Shown here: piece after piece, positions 16,503 to 26,640 of the stretch
How positions within the stretch are numbered: position 1 is the first letter of the stretch
Layout: the number at the start of each line of letters is the position of its first letter
NCBI RefSeq assembly: GCF_030407165.1
Contig: NZ_CP129111.1
Location: forward strand, 2,604,001-2,668,000
Reading direction: 5' to 3'
DNA length: 64,000 bases
Source: Fontisubflavum oceani
GTDB taxonomy: Bacteria > Pseudomonadota > Alphaproteobacteria > Rhodobacterales > Rhodobacteraceae
Made by a program: the position numbers and the translations under genes
Notes under the pieces: model-generated
The model's database searches: none
Seen by the model: the letters and a program-made list of their open reading frames with translations, nothing else
What the model was told of the DNA's origin: nothing

Positions 16503-19500
16503 ATGGGCGTCCAGCATGTTTCGCTAGAAGACCGCTTTGATCTCACCAAATCGCCCGTGCTGTTGAACGGCACGCAGGCGCTGGTTCGCCTGATGATCGC
16601 GCAGAAAGAGCGTGACCGGGCGGCGGGGCTGAACACGGGCGGTTATGTGACGGGCTACCGCGGCTCCCCCTTGGCGCGGTGGATTTGCAGATGGCGCGGG
16701 CGCAGAAACACCTGGAAGCCTCTGACATTCTCTTTCAACCCGGCTTGAACGAAGACCTTGCGGCCACCTCGCTTTGGGGCAGCCAGCAGGCAGAGCTGCG
16801 GGGCGAAGGCAAATATGACGGTGTCTTTGGCCTCTGGTACGGCAAGGGGCCCGGCGTCGACCGCTCCGGCGATGCGATGCGCCATGTGAACATGGCTGGC
16901 ACCTCGGCCCATGGCGGGGTGATCATGGCCATGGGGGACGATCACACCGGCGAAAGCTCCACCACCTGCCACCAATCGGATTGGGCGATGGTGGATGTGC
17001 ACATGCCGGTTCTCAGCCCCGCCGGGGTTCAGGAAATCCTGGATTACGGTGCATATGGCTTCGCGCTCAGCCGGTTTGCGGGCGTTTGGGTTGGATTGAA
17101 GGTGATGAAAGACACGGTGGAAGCCACCGGTGTCGTCGATGGCCGCCCCGACCGGATGCAGTTCGTGACGCCGGAGTTTGAGATGCCGCCCGGCGGGCTC
17201 AATATCCGCCTCAATGATCATTGGATCGATCAAGAGAAGCGGCTTTTGGAATACAAGCGCTTCGCCGCCGAAGAATTCGCGCATATCAACAAGATCGATA
17301 AACGCGTTCTTGGCAAACCAGGGGCCAAGATTGGCTTCGTCGCGGCGGGCAAGAACTGGCTCGACCTGGTTCATGCGCTGGAATTGCTTGGGATCGACGC
17401 GGCCGAGGCTGAGCGGCTTGGCATCACCACCTATAAGATCGCGCAGACCTGGCCGATCGATATGAAGGGTGTGCATGCCTGGGCCGAAGGTCTGGATTTG
17501 ATCGTCGTGGTGGAAGAAAAGCGCAAGCTGATCGAGGTGCAGATCAAAGAGGCGATCTTCGACGACCGGCGCGGTCGCCGCGTCTATGGCTATAAGAAGG
17601 GTGGCGATGGGCCGATCCTTTTCCCATCGCATTATGCGCTCGACCCGCTCGATATCGCCGAGAAGCTGGGCAACATCCTCATCGAAGAGGGGCGCCGGAC
17701 TGACCGGATCGAAGCCGGGATCGCCAATATCATTGAGGCGCGCAGGGCCGATAACGCCCCGGATCTGGCGCAGCGGACGCCCTGGTTCTGCTCGGGCTGC
17801 CCGCACAACACCTCGACCAAAGTGCCCGAAGGATCGCGCGCGGGGGCGGGTATCGGCTGCCACGTGATGGCACTCTGGATGGATCGGAACACCGAAGGCT
17901 ATACCCATATGGGCGCCGAAGGCGTGAACTGGGTTGGCGAAGCGCCGTTTTCCAAACGCCCGCATGTGTTCCAGAACCTCGGAGAAGGCACGTACAACCA
18001 CTCCGGCATCCTGGCGATCCGCGCCGCCTTGGCGGCCAAGACCAACATCACTTACAAGATCCTCTATAATGACGCGGTCGCGATGACCGGCGGGCAGGAT
18101 AATGAGGGCGACCTCAGCCCGCAGCAGATTGCCCAGGAACTTGTCGCGATGGGCGTCAAAGACATCGCATTGATTTACGACCCCAAGGAAGACATTGATT
18201 TCTCAGGCTTTCCAAAAGGCCTACCGCGCTATGAACGCGATGAGTTGATGAATGTGCAGGACCGGATGAAAGAGGTTGAGGGCGTCTCGGCCATTATCTT
18301 CATTCAGACCTGTGCCGCCGAAAAACGCCGCCGCCGGAAGCGCGGCACCTTCCCAGATATCGACAAACGGGTCTTTATCAACACCGATGTCTGCGAGGGC
18401 TGCGGCGATTGTGGGGTGCAGTCGAACTGCGTCTCGATTGTTCCGGTCGAAACCGAGTTGGGGCGCAAACGCGCCATTGATCAATCGACTTGCAACAAGG
18501 ATTTCTCCTGCGTCAAAGGGTTCTGCCCGTCTTTTGTGACCATCGAGGGCGCGCAGGTGAAGAAACAAGCAACCGCCGAGGTCGATATAGGCGAGTTGGC
18601 GATGCCGACACTGCCTGAGATCGATGGGACTCATAACGTTGTCATCACCGGCGTTGGCGGGACCGGCGTGGTCACCATTGGCGCGATCATGGCGCAGGCG
18701 GCGCAGATCGACGGCAAAGGTGCCGGTATGATCGAGATGGCGGGCTTGGCGCAAAAAGGTGGGGCGGTGCACATCCATCTGCGCTTGGCCAATGCGCCCG
18801 ACGATATCTCTGCGATCCGTGTCGCGACCGGAGAGGCGGACGCCGTCATCGGCGGCGACTTGGTCGTCTCGGCCGGGGCGAAAACCCTTGGCTTGATGAC
18901 GACAGGGCGCACTGGGGCCGCCGTGAATTCTCATGAAATCACCACGGGCGACTTCACACTCAACGCAGAATTCCGCATTCCAGGGAAAGACTTAGAGGTC
19001 GCCCTTCAAGCCCGTCTCCGCGACCGGTTGAGCCTTTTTGATGCCACCGAACTGGCGCGTGTCCTGATGGGCGACTCGATTTATTCCAACATGATGACCT
19101 TTGGCGCAGCTTGGCAGATGGGCCTGGTGCCGCTCAGCTATGAGGCGATCTTGGCGGCAATCGAGCTGAACGGCACAGCGATCGAACGCAACAAACGCGC
19201 GTTTGAGTTGGGCCGTTGGGCGCATCTTAACCCGCGAGAGGTGACGAAGCTGCACAAGCCGACGATGATCGAGAAGCCGAAGTCGCTCGACGAAAAAATC
19301 GCGTTCCGCAGCGATCACCTGGTGCAGTATCAAAACGCGGCGCTGGCCAAACGCTACCGTAAGCTGGTCGATGGTATCGATGACTTGCGTCTGAAGGAAG
19401 CGGTGGCAAAGGGCTATCATAAGCTCTTGTCTTACAAGGACGAATTTGAGGTCGCGCGCTTGCATTTGGATACCGAAGCCAAGGCGCGGGCCCAGTTCGA

Positions 19501-19909
19501 TGGCGATCTGAAATTCACCTATCACCTGGCCCCGCCGCTTTTCCCGGGAAAAGACCCTGCCGGGCGCCCAAAGAAACGCGAGTTTGGCGCCTGGATCAGC
19601 ACGGCCTACAAGCTGCTGGCCCGGATGAAACCGCTCCGCGGCACGCCGTTCAACCCGTTTGGCTATACGGCGGAACGCAAGGTGGAGCGGGCCCTGATCA
19701 CTGAATATGAGCGGGACATGGCCGAGGTTTTGCCGAAGGTCAGCCCGGAAACGCTGGATATCGCCGTCGCGCTGGCTGAACTGCCCTTGAGCATTCGCGG
19801 CTTCGGCCCGGTGAAGGAGAAAAACGCAGAGAAAGCGGCCAAGCAACGAACCGATCTGCTCGCCAGTTTCCAGGCGGGCGGCGCCCCCCTGGCCGAAGCC
19901 GCAGAGTAA
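16503..19909 (+). CDS. Indolepyruvate ferredoxin oxidoreductase, fused subunits (apparent frameshift)
   Basis: A cytosolic enzyme of about 1135 residues that oxidatively decarboxylates aryl-pyruvates (from Trp, Phe, Tyr) to aryl-acetyl-CoA with thiamine diphosphate and ferredoxin. The alpha-type part includes GYVTGYRGSPLG, the TPP region NTEGYTHMGAEGVNWVGEAPF and YNDAVAMTGGQ. An iron-sulfur section has CEGCGDCGVQSNC and CNKDFSCVKGFCPSF. The beta/gamma part begins at VVITGVGGTGVVTIGAIM. The start at 16503 follows GGGAGGGGAGG. The frame breaks at about 16673 (one G missing; expected SPLGAVDLQMARAQKHL). The fused form is common in alphaproteobacteria. Confidence 0.9.
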
Positions 19910-19935
19910 CGCTGCCGCGGCGCTGCACGGTCGTG

Positions 19936-19961
19936 CCTTCTCTGCTTCCCAAATATCCCCG
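19936..19961 (+). repeat. Intergenic repeat copy 2
   Basis: Second copy of the CCTTCTCTGCTT-N3-AAATATCCC element first seen at 11768. It lies 27 bases past the indolepyruvate oxidoreductase stop and before the convergent TetR gene. Confidence 0.4.
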
Positions 19962-19997
19962 CCGGAGGCATCGGAACAGATGCGCCCGGCGCGGCTC

Positions 19998-20615
19998 TTA
20001 TTGGTCAGGCGCAATCAGCCCCAAACCGCGTAGGTAGATCCCGATCCCGCTTTCCAACAGGTCTTCGGGCGGGAAGGGTGCATTACCACCCGGGCGGCCT
20101 CGGGCGAAAAGTTCGACCACGCCATGGCTCAACGCCCAGATATGCGCGCTGAACATCGAGGGCGGCGGGCGTTTGCCAGGCGGGATATGCTCCGACAGGG
20201 CTTCTGCCGCGCGTTCCAATACATCACGGGATTTGGTGGCGGCGGCGGCCAGTTCCGGCGTCTGATTGGCCGAGAGCCCGCTTTCAAACATCGCCATGTA
20301 ATGGCCGGGATATTTGCGCGCAAAGGCGAGATAGGCGCGCCCGGTGGCTTCAAAGGCGGCGAGCGCCGTCGGTTTGCCCTCGTTAAACGCAAACTCCATC
20401 AAATCGGCAAAGATTTCATGGCCTTGCCGCGCGCCTTCGGCAATCAAATCCTCGCGCCCCTCAAAGTGCCGATAAACTGCCGCGGGCGTCACGCCAGCGT
20501 TTTTAGCGGCCTCGGACAGGGTCCAACCGGTCGGCCCCTTCTGCTCAATCAGCACAAGGGCGGCCTCAACAAGGGCTTGGCGCAGATTGCCGTGATGATA
20601 CCCGCGTTTAGGCAT
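19998..20615 (-). CDS. TetR/AcrR-family transcriptional regulator
   Basis: A 205-residue TetR-type repressor. The N-terminal HTH is GPTGWTLSEAAKNAGVTPAAVYRHF within RGYHHGNLRQALVEAALVLIEQKG, followed by a helical ligand domain (ALAAFEATGRAYLAFARKYPGHYMAMFESGL) of the WHG type. The start at 20615 lies inside the upstream ppk2 gene (eight-base overlap), so the two are translated together. Ligand and targets are unknown. Confidence 0.88.
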   Translation of the reverse strand: MPKRGYHHGNLRQALVEAALVLIEQKGPTGWTLSEAAKNAGVTPAAVYRHFEGREDLIAEGARQGHEIFADLMEFAFNEGKPTALAAFEATGRAYLAFARKYPGHYMAMFESGLSANQTPELAAAATKSRDVLERAAEALSEHIPPGKRPPPSMFSAHIWALSHGVVELFARGRPGGNAPFPPEDLLESGIGIYLRGLGLIAPDQ

Positions 20616-21489
20616 GGGCGCGATCTGCCCACATCTCTGGCCCGCCGCAAATCTCGGGGTCTGGGTGCGACACAACCTTATCCTTGCGCCCGTCATAAGG
20701 CAGGCCTGAGAGGATTTGCCGGATCACCGAGAGCCGCGCGCGGCGTTTGTCATCGGAGCGGACCACGGTCCAGGGCGCATCCGCCGTATGACCCAAGCTC
20801 AAGGTCTGGCCGATCGCATCGGAATAAGCGTTCCATTTCTTCAGACCTTCGACATCGATCCAGCTCAGCTTCCATTGCTTCAGCGGGTCTTTCTCGCGGT
20901 CGAGGAACCGGCGCAGTTGTTCCGCCCGGCCGATATTCAGCCAAATCTTAACCAGATGGATACCATCTGCGACCAGCATTTGCTCGAAATCGGGCAATTG
21001 GTGGAAAAACACATTGCGCTGCTCGGGCGTGCAGAAGCCAAACACATGCTCGACCACACCGCGATTGTACCAGCTGCGGTCAAACAGCCGGATCTCGCCC
21101 GCGGCGGGGAGATGGTGGATATAACGCTGAAAATACCATTGGCTGGCTTCACGATCCGTGGGTTTTGAAAGTGCGACGACGCTGGCCACACGCGGGTTGA
21201 GGTTCTCCCGCACGCGTTTGATTGCGCCGCCTTTGCCCGCCGCGTCGCGTCCTTCGAAGACCACGGCGATGCGTTGGCCAGTATCGCGAACCCAGGCGTG
21301 GCATTTCACCAGTTCGATCTGCAGCGCCTTCAGGTCGGCCTCATAGGCCGCTTTGTCCATCCGGGTGTCATAGGGGTAGCTCGCGTCCAAGACGCTGTTT
21401 TTCTCTGCGTTCTTAATCGCCGCGCGGATCTGCTCCGGCGCCTCTTCGCGGTAAAACTGGCTGATCGCGCCATCGAAGGGTTTACCCAT
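20608..21489 (-). CDS. ppk2: Polyphosphate kinase 2
   Basis: A 293-residue single-domain PPK2, which phosphorylates nucleoside diphosphates (or monophosphates) from polyphosphate. The core carries Walker A (VVFEGRDAAGKGGAIKRV), Walker B (IRLFDRSWYNRGVVEHVFGF) and the lid region (WLNIGRAEQLRRFLDREKDPLKQWKLS). MGKPFDGAISQFYREE at 21489 is taken as the start, as the upstream extension has no family similarity. Subclass (GDP- or ADP-preferring) cannot be fixed by eye. It is translationally coupled to the TetR gene. Confidence 0.92.
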   Translation of the reverse strand: MGKPFDGAISQFYREEAPEQIRAAIKNAEKNSVLDASYPYDTRMDKAAYEADLKALQIELVKCHAWVRDTGQRIAVVFEGRDAAGKGGAIKRVRENLNPRVASVVALSKPTDREASQWYFQRYIHHLPAAGEIRLFDRSWYNRGVVEHVFGFCTPEQRNVFFHQLPDFEQMLVADGIHLVKIWLNIGRAEQLRRFLDREKDPLKQWKLSWIDVEGLKKWNAYSDAIGQTLSLGHTADAPWTVVRSDDKRRARLSVIRQILSGLPYDGRKDKVVSHPDPEICGGPEMWADRAHA

Positions 21490-21543
21490 GCGCTGCCTCT
21501 TTATTCTGCTCGTCCCTGGGTTCAATATGGCGGTCGGACCGGC

Positions 21544-22500
21544 TTAGCGCAATCCGGCGCGGCTCACGGCACGCTGAATTGCGGCGAGTGCGGCATCGGG
21601 GTCAGCGTGGTGGGGCATATGGCCAACCCCTTGGAGAACCGTCAAATTGGCGCCCGGCACCTGGGCTGCGAGCGGCTCGGAATGGGTGGCCAGGGGCACG
21701 GTATCGTCCGCCGTCCCATGGACAATTTCCAAGGGCAGGGTGAGCGTGTGATAGCGCTCCGACATCTCGGTCACATGGGTCAGAAGGCTGTTCACCTGTC
21801 GGCCATTGGCCCGCAGAACCGCGCTTTGCAGGGTCAATTCGGGGCGGATATGGTCGAAATAGCCATTAGGCACGGGGTCCGGATCAAATATGCCGGTGAT
21901 CGCGTTCCGGGTTGCGCCGCGCGGGGCCAGATTTGCGATGAGCGGTACAATCGTGATGCCGCCGAGCCGTGAGGCGGTGATCGGATAGAACGCCTCCAAG
22001 CCGCCCTCCCAGGGTTGGGTTGCGCCCGCCAAGGAGACCACGGCGGCCGCCTGATCGGGATGGTTCAGCGCCCAAGCCATCGCGACGGCGCCGCCATAGG
22101 AATGGCCTACAATCACCGCTTGTGTCACATTCAACTGCGCCGCAGCTTGGGCGAGCAAGGCCGCCTGATCCGCCGGGCTTTCATTGCCGCGCCCGAGCCC
22201 GTCGGACAAGCCAAGCCCGGGCCGATCAAACGCAATGACCCGATTGGTTTCGGCAAGATCGGGGGCCAAACGGAATGTGAAGTCTCTCAAATTCCCGCCC
22301 GCGCCATGGAGCAGGATAACCGTCGGCCCCGAGCCCGCCTCCCAAACATGAATATCCAAGCCCTGAACCTGGATGATCCGGCTGTTCGGGTCGCTCATCT
22401 CTAGTCGGCCGCAAGCCGCGACAAGAAGAAAGGCCAGCCCAAACAGAACATTACGTGCCGATCTTCGACATATCGAAACTGGTCGTTTGATAAATCTCAT
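21544..22500 (-). CDS. Alpha/beta-hydrolase, predicted lipoprotein
   Basis: A 318-residue alpha/beta hydrolase with a lipoprotein signal (LFGLAFLLVAACG; lipid-modified Cys in the LVAAC box), so it is probably anchored in the cell envelope. The catalytic set is visible: oxyanion motif LLHGAGGNLRDF, nucleophile elbow VIVGHSYGG, acid in EIVHGTADDTVPL and His in LQGVGHMPHHADPD. The substrate is unknown. The start at 22500 overlaps the 3' end of metA by 50 bases; 22515 and 22569 are upstream alternatives. Confidence 0.82.
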   Translation of the reverse strand: MRFIKRPVSICRRSARNVLFGLAFLLVAACGRLEMSDPNSRIIQVQGLDIHVWEAGSGPTVILLHGAGGNLRDFTFRLAPDLAETNRVIAFDRPGLGLSDGLGRGNESPADQAALLAQAAAQLNVTQAVIVGHSYGGAVAMAWALNHPDQAAAVVSLAGATQPWEGGLEAFYPITASRLGGITIVPLIANLAPRGATRNAITGIFDPDPVPNGYFDHIRPELTLQSAVLRANGRQVNSLLTHVTEMSERYHTLTLPLEIVHGTADDTVPLATHSEPLAAQVPGANLTVLQGVGHMPHHADPDAALAAIQRAVSRAGLR

Positions 22501-23373
22501 TGATCCAATTGCCATAGAGAAGATGGGCGTGGCTGCGCCAGCGGTTGGTCGGGTCGCGGGTCGGGTCATCCCCGGGGTAGTAGTTCACCGGCACCGCAAT
22601 TGGCGTCCCGGCCTCCACATCGCGATCATACTCCTGTTTCAGCGTGCCGCTGTCATATTCCAGATGATTGAAGATATAGAGCGCCCGGTGCGCTGCGTCC
22701 TCCACCAAACAGGGGCCAACCTCATCACTGCCAATCAATGTTGTGAGACCGGCCGCCGCGTCGACTTCGGGGGCGCGCATCTCTGTCCAACGCGAAACAG
22801 GGATTAGAACGTCGTCGGAAAAGCCCCGAAGATAAGGCGAGGCAGGCGCGAGATTACGATGCCGGAAACAGCCGAAGGCCTTCTCTGACAGCATATGTTT
22901 TGGAACGTCATGAAAATGATGGATCATCGCCATGCCGCCCCAGCACACGCCGAAGGTGGAATGCACATGGGATTGGGTCAGGCGAAGACCTGTTTCAACT
23001 CCTCCCAATAGGTCACCTCTTCGAACGGCAAATGTTCAATCGGCGCGCCGGTGATGATCAGCCCATCTAATTTTTCGCCTGAGGCCGCGACCTCAGCGAA
23101 AGGGCGGTAGAACGCCTCCATATGCTCCGCAGCGGTGGTTTTGGTCTGATGTTCCGACATGCGGATTAAGCTCAGATCGATTTGCAGCGGGGTCGCGCCG
23201 ATCAGTCGGGCGAACTGCGTCTCGGTTTGGATTTTCTTCGGCATCAGGTTCAGCAGACCAATGCGAAGGGGCCGAATATCCTGCCGCGCGGCGCGGTTTT
23301 CACCCATCACCATGACACCTTCGCGCTCCAGTTGGGCATAGGCGGGCAGGGATTCTGGTAACGTGATGGGCAT
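22451..23373 (-). CDS. metA: Homoserine O-acyltransferase MetA (apparent frameshift)
   Basis: A glutamine-amidotransferase-like enzyme that acylates homoserine (succinyl or acetyl) at the start of methionine synthesis, about 307 residues. Features are MPITLPESLPAYAQLEREGV, IGLLNLMPKKIQTETQFARLIG, GLIITGAPIEHLPFEEVTYWEEL, the nucleophile segment HSTFGVCWGGMAMIHHF and the late IFNHLEYDSGTLKQEYDRDV. The two halves are in different frames at about 22979; one extra base turns the stop after QVFA into QVFAWTQSHVHSTFG, the family sequence. Whether the acyl donor is acetyl-CoA or succinyl-CoA cannot be read safely. Only 36 bases separate it from the upstream gene. Confidence 0.9.
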
Positions 23374-23409
23374 TTGTCTGGTCCTTGGCGCGTCGGGCGA
23401 AGGCTGGAT

Positions 23410-24288
23410 TTAGGCCGTTTGACCGCGCCTGCCAAGGGCTTGAGCGATCAGTGCGGTGGCATCATGTGCGTCGCGGATCGTGGCAACCTCATCGGCCTCA
23501 ACCGTCACGCCCCAGTTTTCCGCCATCGCTTGATACAGTGGCGCGCGATGCGCCAGCGCTTTGGCATAGGCGAAACGGACAAACGCATCCGGGTCAACAT
23601 CACCCGGCAATACATTGTTTTCTTTTAGATATGCCTGCCATTGAGCCATGAGAAATGCGGGCTGGTAATACATCGGCTTGGGCGCCTGATCGAACCGCCG
23701 GATCAGGTCGTCCGTATGCGCGTCGCTGCCTCTGATCCAGACCATCAGGCTATGCGCCGAGAGCGTGCTCAGCACATCGTCGTCCGGGTCCGACGGGGTC
23801 ACAACCTCGCAGATCGATCCGCCGGTGTCACAGATGAAATGAGGGTAGTTATAGAGATCCCGCGCCCGGGCGATAAAACTTGGTGTGTCCAAAAGCGCGT
23901 TGATTTCCGCGCGGCGATGCAGAGCCTGACGGCGTTCATATTCGTCGAGCGGCAAGCCGCCTTTGGCAGGGTCGCCGGGTTTGCCCAGATAGGTCGAGAG
24001 TGGGGCGAGATTATCGAAAGTGATGTTGGAGCCGATATAGATCGAATCCGAGCGCAGCAGTTCCGCCAGAAACGGCGTCTGCATCGCAATCCGCTCCAGA
24101 TTGTCGGCGATGTGTTCGCCCATATAGGCGGTGCCGATGCGGTAATCGATCGAGTAATGAAACCAGTCGCCCGCGCTGCGGAGCAGGTTCGCCAAATGGG
24201 TCTTGCCCAGACCGGACATCCCGAACACCAAGAGACGCTTCTCCGGCGCGTCCAGCCAAGCCTGTGGGGTCTCATAGATCAGCGTCAT
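23410..24288 (-). CDS. Uncharacterised P-loop ATPase
   Basis: A 292-residue protein with a Walker A motif close to the start (LVFGMSGLGKTHLANLL, residues about 21-37), followed by a short acidic/aromatic stretch DWFHYSIDYRIGTAYMGEHI. A conserved-looking FICDTGGSICEVV segment is a possible Walker B/sensor region (FICDTGGS), followed by LSAHSLMVWIRGSDAHTDDLIRRFDQ. The fold resembles a nucleoside/shikimate kinase-like P-loop NTPase more than AAA+. I do not recognise a family with known function. It is 36 bases upstream of metA and very likely co-transcribed. Confidence 0.65.
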   Translation of the reverse strand: MTLIYETPQAWLDAPEKRLLVFGMSGLGKTHLANLLRSAGDWFHYSIDYRIGTAYMGEHIADNLERIAMQTPFLAELLRSDSIYIGSNITFDNLAPLSTYLGKPGDPAKGGLPLDEYERRQALHRRAEINALLDTPSFIARARDLYNYPHFICDTGGSICEVVTPSDPDDDVLSTLSAHSLMVWIRGSDAHTDDLIRRFDQAPKPMYYQPAFLMAQWQAYLKENNVLPGDVDPDAFVRFAYAKALAHRAPLYQAMAENWGVTVEADEVATIRDAHDATALIAQALGRRGQTA

Positions 24289-24344
24289 GCGCGGGCGCCT
24301 CGTAAAACAGGCCTAACCCCTAGCGCTTGCGGCAAATATCGTCA

Positions 24345-25268
24345 TCAAGATTTTTCAGGCCCGCGCGATTTTCGGAACATCTGTAACATCCGACCATCAA
24401 GGATCATCAACCCAAGAGCGAGCAGGGTGAAGCCCGCGAAGGCCTCTGGTGCCAAGCGTTCGCCCAAGACAACCGCGCCAAGGATGATCGCTACGGGCGG
24501 GATCAGCAGGGTCACGATCATCGCATTGCCGCTACCCGCCATGCTGAGCACGCGGTAGTAGAGCAGATAGGCAATCGCCGTGCCGAGGATGGCGAAATAG
24601 CCGATGGCCGCGAAGGTTACGGGCAATTGCGGCATCTCCGGCGCGCCGTCGATGACCCAGGCCAGCGGCAGCATGATGACGGTCGCGCCGGTCAACATGC
24701 CCGCCGCGGCGACTTGGGGCGCAAGCCCGCTAAGATAGCCACGGGCCCAGGCTGCGGCGAAGGCGTAGGACACAGTGCCGCCGATCACGGCGAGCTGCGC
24801 CAGGCTGCGAATGTCGAAACTGGCGAAGCTGTCGAGCCCGATGGCCACGGCCACACCGGCAAAGGCAATGCAGACACCGATCCCCCGGCGGACGGTGAGC
24901 CGTTCATCGCGAAAGAACATCGCGGCGACAAGCACACCAAAAATCGCGGTGGCGGCGTTGAAGATCGAGGTCAGGCCGGTCTCGATGAACTGCTGCCCCC
25001 AAGCCATGAGCGTAAAGGGGATGATGTTGTTCAGGATCCCCATGATCAGAAACGCCCCCCAAATCTTCGGACTGCGGGGGATGTCCAAGCCACGCCAGAG
25101 GACATAGATCCAAAGCAGCAGGGTTGCCCAGTACACCCGGTGGGCGACAAGTGTAAACACCGGCACCTCTTCCAAGGCCAGTTTGATTGCGAGAAACGAG
25201 GCGCCCCAGATTAATGCCAGAAGCGCCATCTCTGCCCAGGCCCGTGTGGAAAGGGATTGCTGTGTCAT
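24345..25268 (-). CDS. EamA/DMT-family transporter
   Basis: A 307-residue inner-membrane protein with ten predicted helices in two EamA repeats, starting WAEMALLALIWGASFLAIKLAL and repeating after VIGGTVSYAFAAAWARGYLSG. The second half ends IPPVAIILGAVVLGERLAPEAFAGFTLLALGLMIL, the typical PVxAxLxGxxxLGE pattern. Members export amino acids, nucleosides or other small metabolites; the substrate is not inferable. Confidence 0.88.
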   Translation of the reverse strand: MTQQSLSTRAWAEMALLALIWGASFLAIKLALEEVPVFTLVAHRVYWATLLLWIYVLWRGLDIPRSPKIWGAFLIMGILNNIIPFTLMAWGQQFIETGLTSIFNAATAIFGVLVAAMFFRDERLTVRRGIGVCIAFAGVAVAIGLDSFASFDIRSLAQLAVIGGTVSYAFAAAWARGYLSGLAPQVAAAGMLTGATVIMLPLAWVIDGAPEMPQLPVTFAAIGYFAILGTAIAYLLYYRVLSMAGSGNAMIVTLLIPPVAIILGAVVLGERLAPEAFAGFTLLALGLMILDGRMLQMFRKSRGPEKS

Positions 25269-25326
25269 GCCAGGGGTCTAGCAAACAGACGCTATCCCCG
25301 CGACCCGGAACATGCGGCAAAGAACA

Positions 25327-25349
25327 ACCCCCGCGCGATGCGCGGGGGT
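25327..25349 (-). terminator. Hairpin downstream of the FadL-type gene
   Basis: A perfect ten-base stem ACCCCCGCGC / GCGCGGGGGT with a three-base loop lies 23 bases past the FadL-type stop. The following minus-strand sequence is only weakly T-rich, so termination may be incomplete. Confidence 0.6.
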
Positions 25350-25371
25350 GTCATCTTAAGCGAAACAGAGA

Positions 25372-26499
25372 TTAGAAGCGGAATCCGACGCGAAGGCCGA
25401 TCGCCACCACCTCATTGTCCCGGACATTTACAGGACCAGAGGCGTTCTCAATAACCTGGTCGCCCGGTATGCCATAGGTTATGCCACCGGAGATCGTCAT
25501 CGCATCCATGCTGTATTGGCCCGCGAGCGTGATCGAATCCAGCCCGGTTGTTGGCGCCAGAGCGGAGTCGCTCGGAATCGTGCCTTCGGTGCGATGGGTA
25601 TAGGCAATCGAGCCGGACCAGTTTTCGTTAAACCGGCGACCGATGCCGATGTTGTAGGTCGTGCTATCGGAAGTAAAGCTCACGTACTCGCCTGCGCCGG
25701 TGGTCAAGTTAAACCCATCCCACCACACATGCCGGATCGACCCAAAAAGCAGGGTGTCTTGGGCTACGCCTGTTTGAAACTCCAAGTTCAAGCTTTCTGG
25801 GAACTCAACTTCAAAGCTCGTCGATGCAGCCGGGGCCACCGAAGTGCCGGTTTCCGGGTCAATAAGTGTTTGCTCAGTTGCATCAAAGCCCACTTCAATT
25901 GCCGAGCTATACGTCAGCGCAACGCGCAGAGCGATATCGGGCATCTCATAGGCAGCGCCCACAAGATATCCATACCCCGTATCGCTGGACCCCGTGAGTT
26001 GATTGAACGTGGGCGAGACAACGCTGGTGTAGATCGAACCAGACGCTTGCAATGCCCGCGCACCGGCATGAATGCTAAATCCGTTACCGAACTCGTAACG
26101 ACCAACCAGTGTCACAGCATCCGTCTCAACCGTTGCATTGCCTCCAAAAAATGGCAATCCCGCTGGAATAGTAGTTGCGAAGCCAGGATATTGGACGTCG
26201 GCCCCAAACGGTTGGTCGTAGATTAAGGCGAAGGAGACTTGCTCGTTCACACGATGCAGAAACCCAAGCCCTGGGAGCGTGTAGTTATCAAGTGGGTTCG
26301 GCAGGCCACCGATCCCGGGGTTTGTGCTGACCGGGTTGGCTTCGGGCCGGACGCTGCCGAAGGACAGTTCCACATAGTTGCCGGACGGTCCAACCTCTTC
26401 AAACAACAATCGCATGGACTGATCGGTGCGCGCCAGATCGGCGGCGGCGATGGATGTGGTGGCCAGTAGGGCCGCGCTTGCTGCGACGAAAATTCTCAT
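25372..26499 (-). CDS. OmpP1/FadL-family outer membrane transporter
   Basis: A 375-residue outer-membrane beta-barrel. A signal peptide (MRIFVAASAALLATTSIAAA) precedes a mature part of alternating strands, e.g. YVELSFGSVRPEANP, VTLVGRYEFGNGFSIHAGARAL and YNIGIGRRFNENWSGSIAYTHRTEG, ending in the C-terminal Phe of IGLRVGFRF. FadL-type channels take up hydrophobic compounds such as fatty acids or aromatics. The classical N-terminal hatch is reduced (DNYTLPGLGFLHRVNEQVSFA region). A GGGGAGGAGA site precedes the start. Ligand unknown. Confidence 0.82.
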   Translation of the reverse strand: MRIFVAASAALLATTSIAAADLARTDQSMRLLFEEVGPSGNYVELSFGSVRPEANPVSTNPGIGGLPNPLDNYTLPGLGFLHRVNEQVSFALIYDQPFGADVQYPGFATTIPAGLPFFGGNATVETDAVTLVGRYEFGNGFSIHAGARALQASGSIYTSVVSPTFNQLTGSSDTGYGYLVGAAYEMPDIALRVALTYSSAIEVGFDATEQTLIDPETGTSVAPAASTSFEVEFPESLNLEFQTGVAQDTLLFGSIRHVWWDGFNLTTGAGEYVSFTSDSTTYNIGIGRRFNENWSGSIAYTHRTEGTIPSDSALAPTTGLDSITLAGQYSMDAMTISGGITYGIPGDQVIENASGPVNVRDNEVVAIGLRVGFRF

Positions 26500-26640
26500 T
26501 GCTCTCCTCCCCGAGAGATGTTTCCCAAATCTGCACCTAGGATAGGCGCAAGATTATTACGTGGGTCAAATGTTCCCTGGCGTCAGGTCGCTATTGACGT
26601 GAGGGTCAGGCCAGATTCGCCGTTATTTGTGTCAGATATG

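Noticed and set aside
16655..18001. 448-codon minus-strand frame inside the indolepyruvate oxidoreductase gene
   Set aside because: It is a shadow of the real gene; composition is Arg/His-rich and no motif is recognisable.
23374..23409. SAM-II riboswitch before metA
   Set aside because: Only 36 bases separate metA from the upstream stop, too short for the aptamer, and the expected conserved segments are absent.
23641..24558. 305-codon plus-strand frame over the P-loop ATPase
   Set aside because: The opposite strand has a clean Walker A protein with proper start; this frame has none of the marks of a gene.
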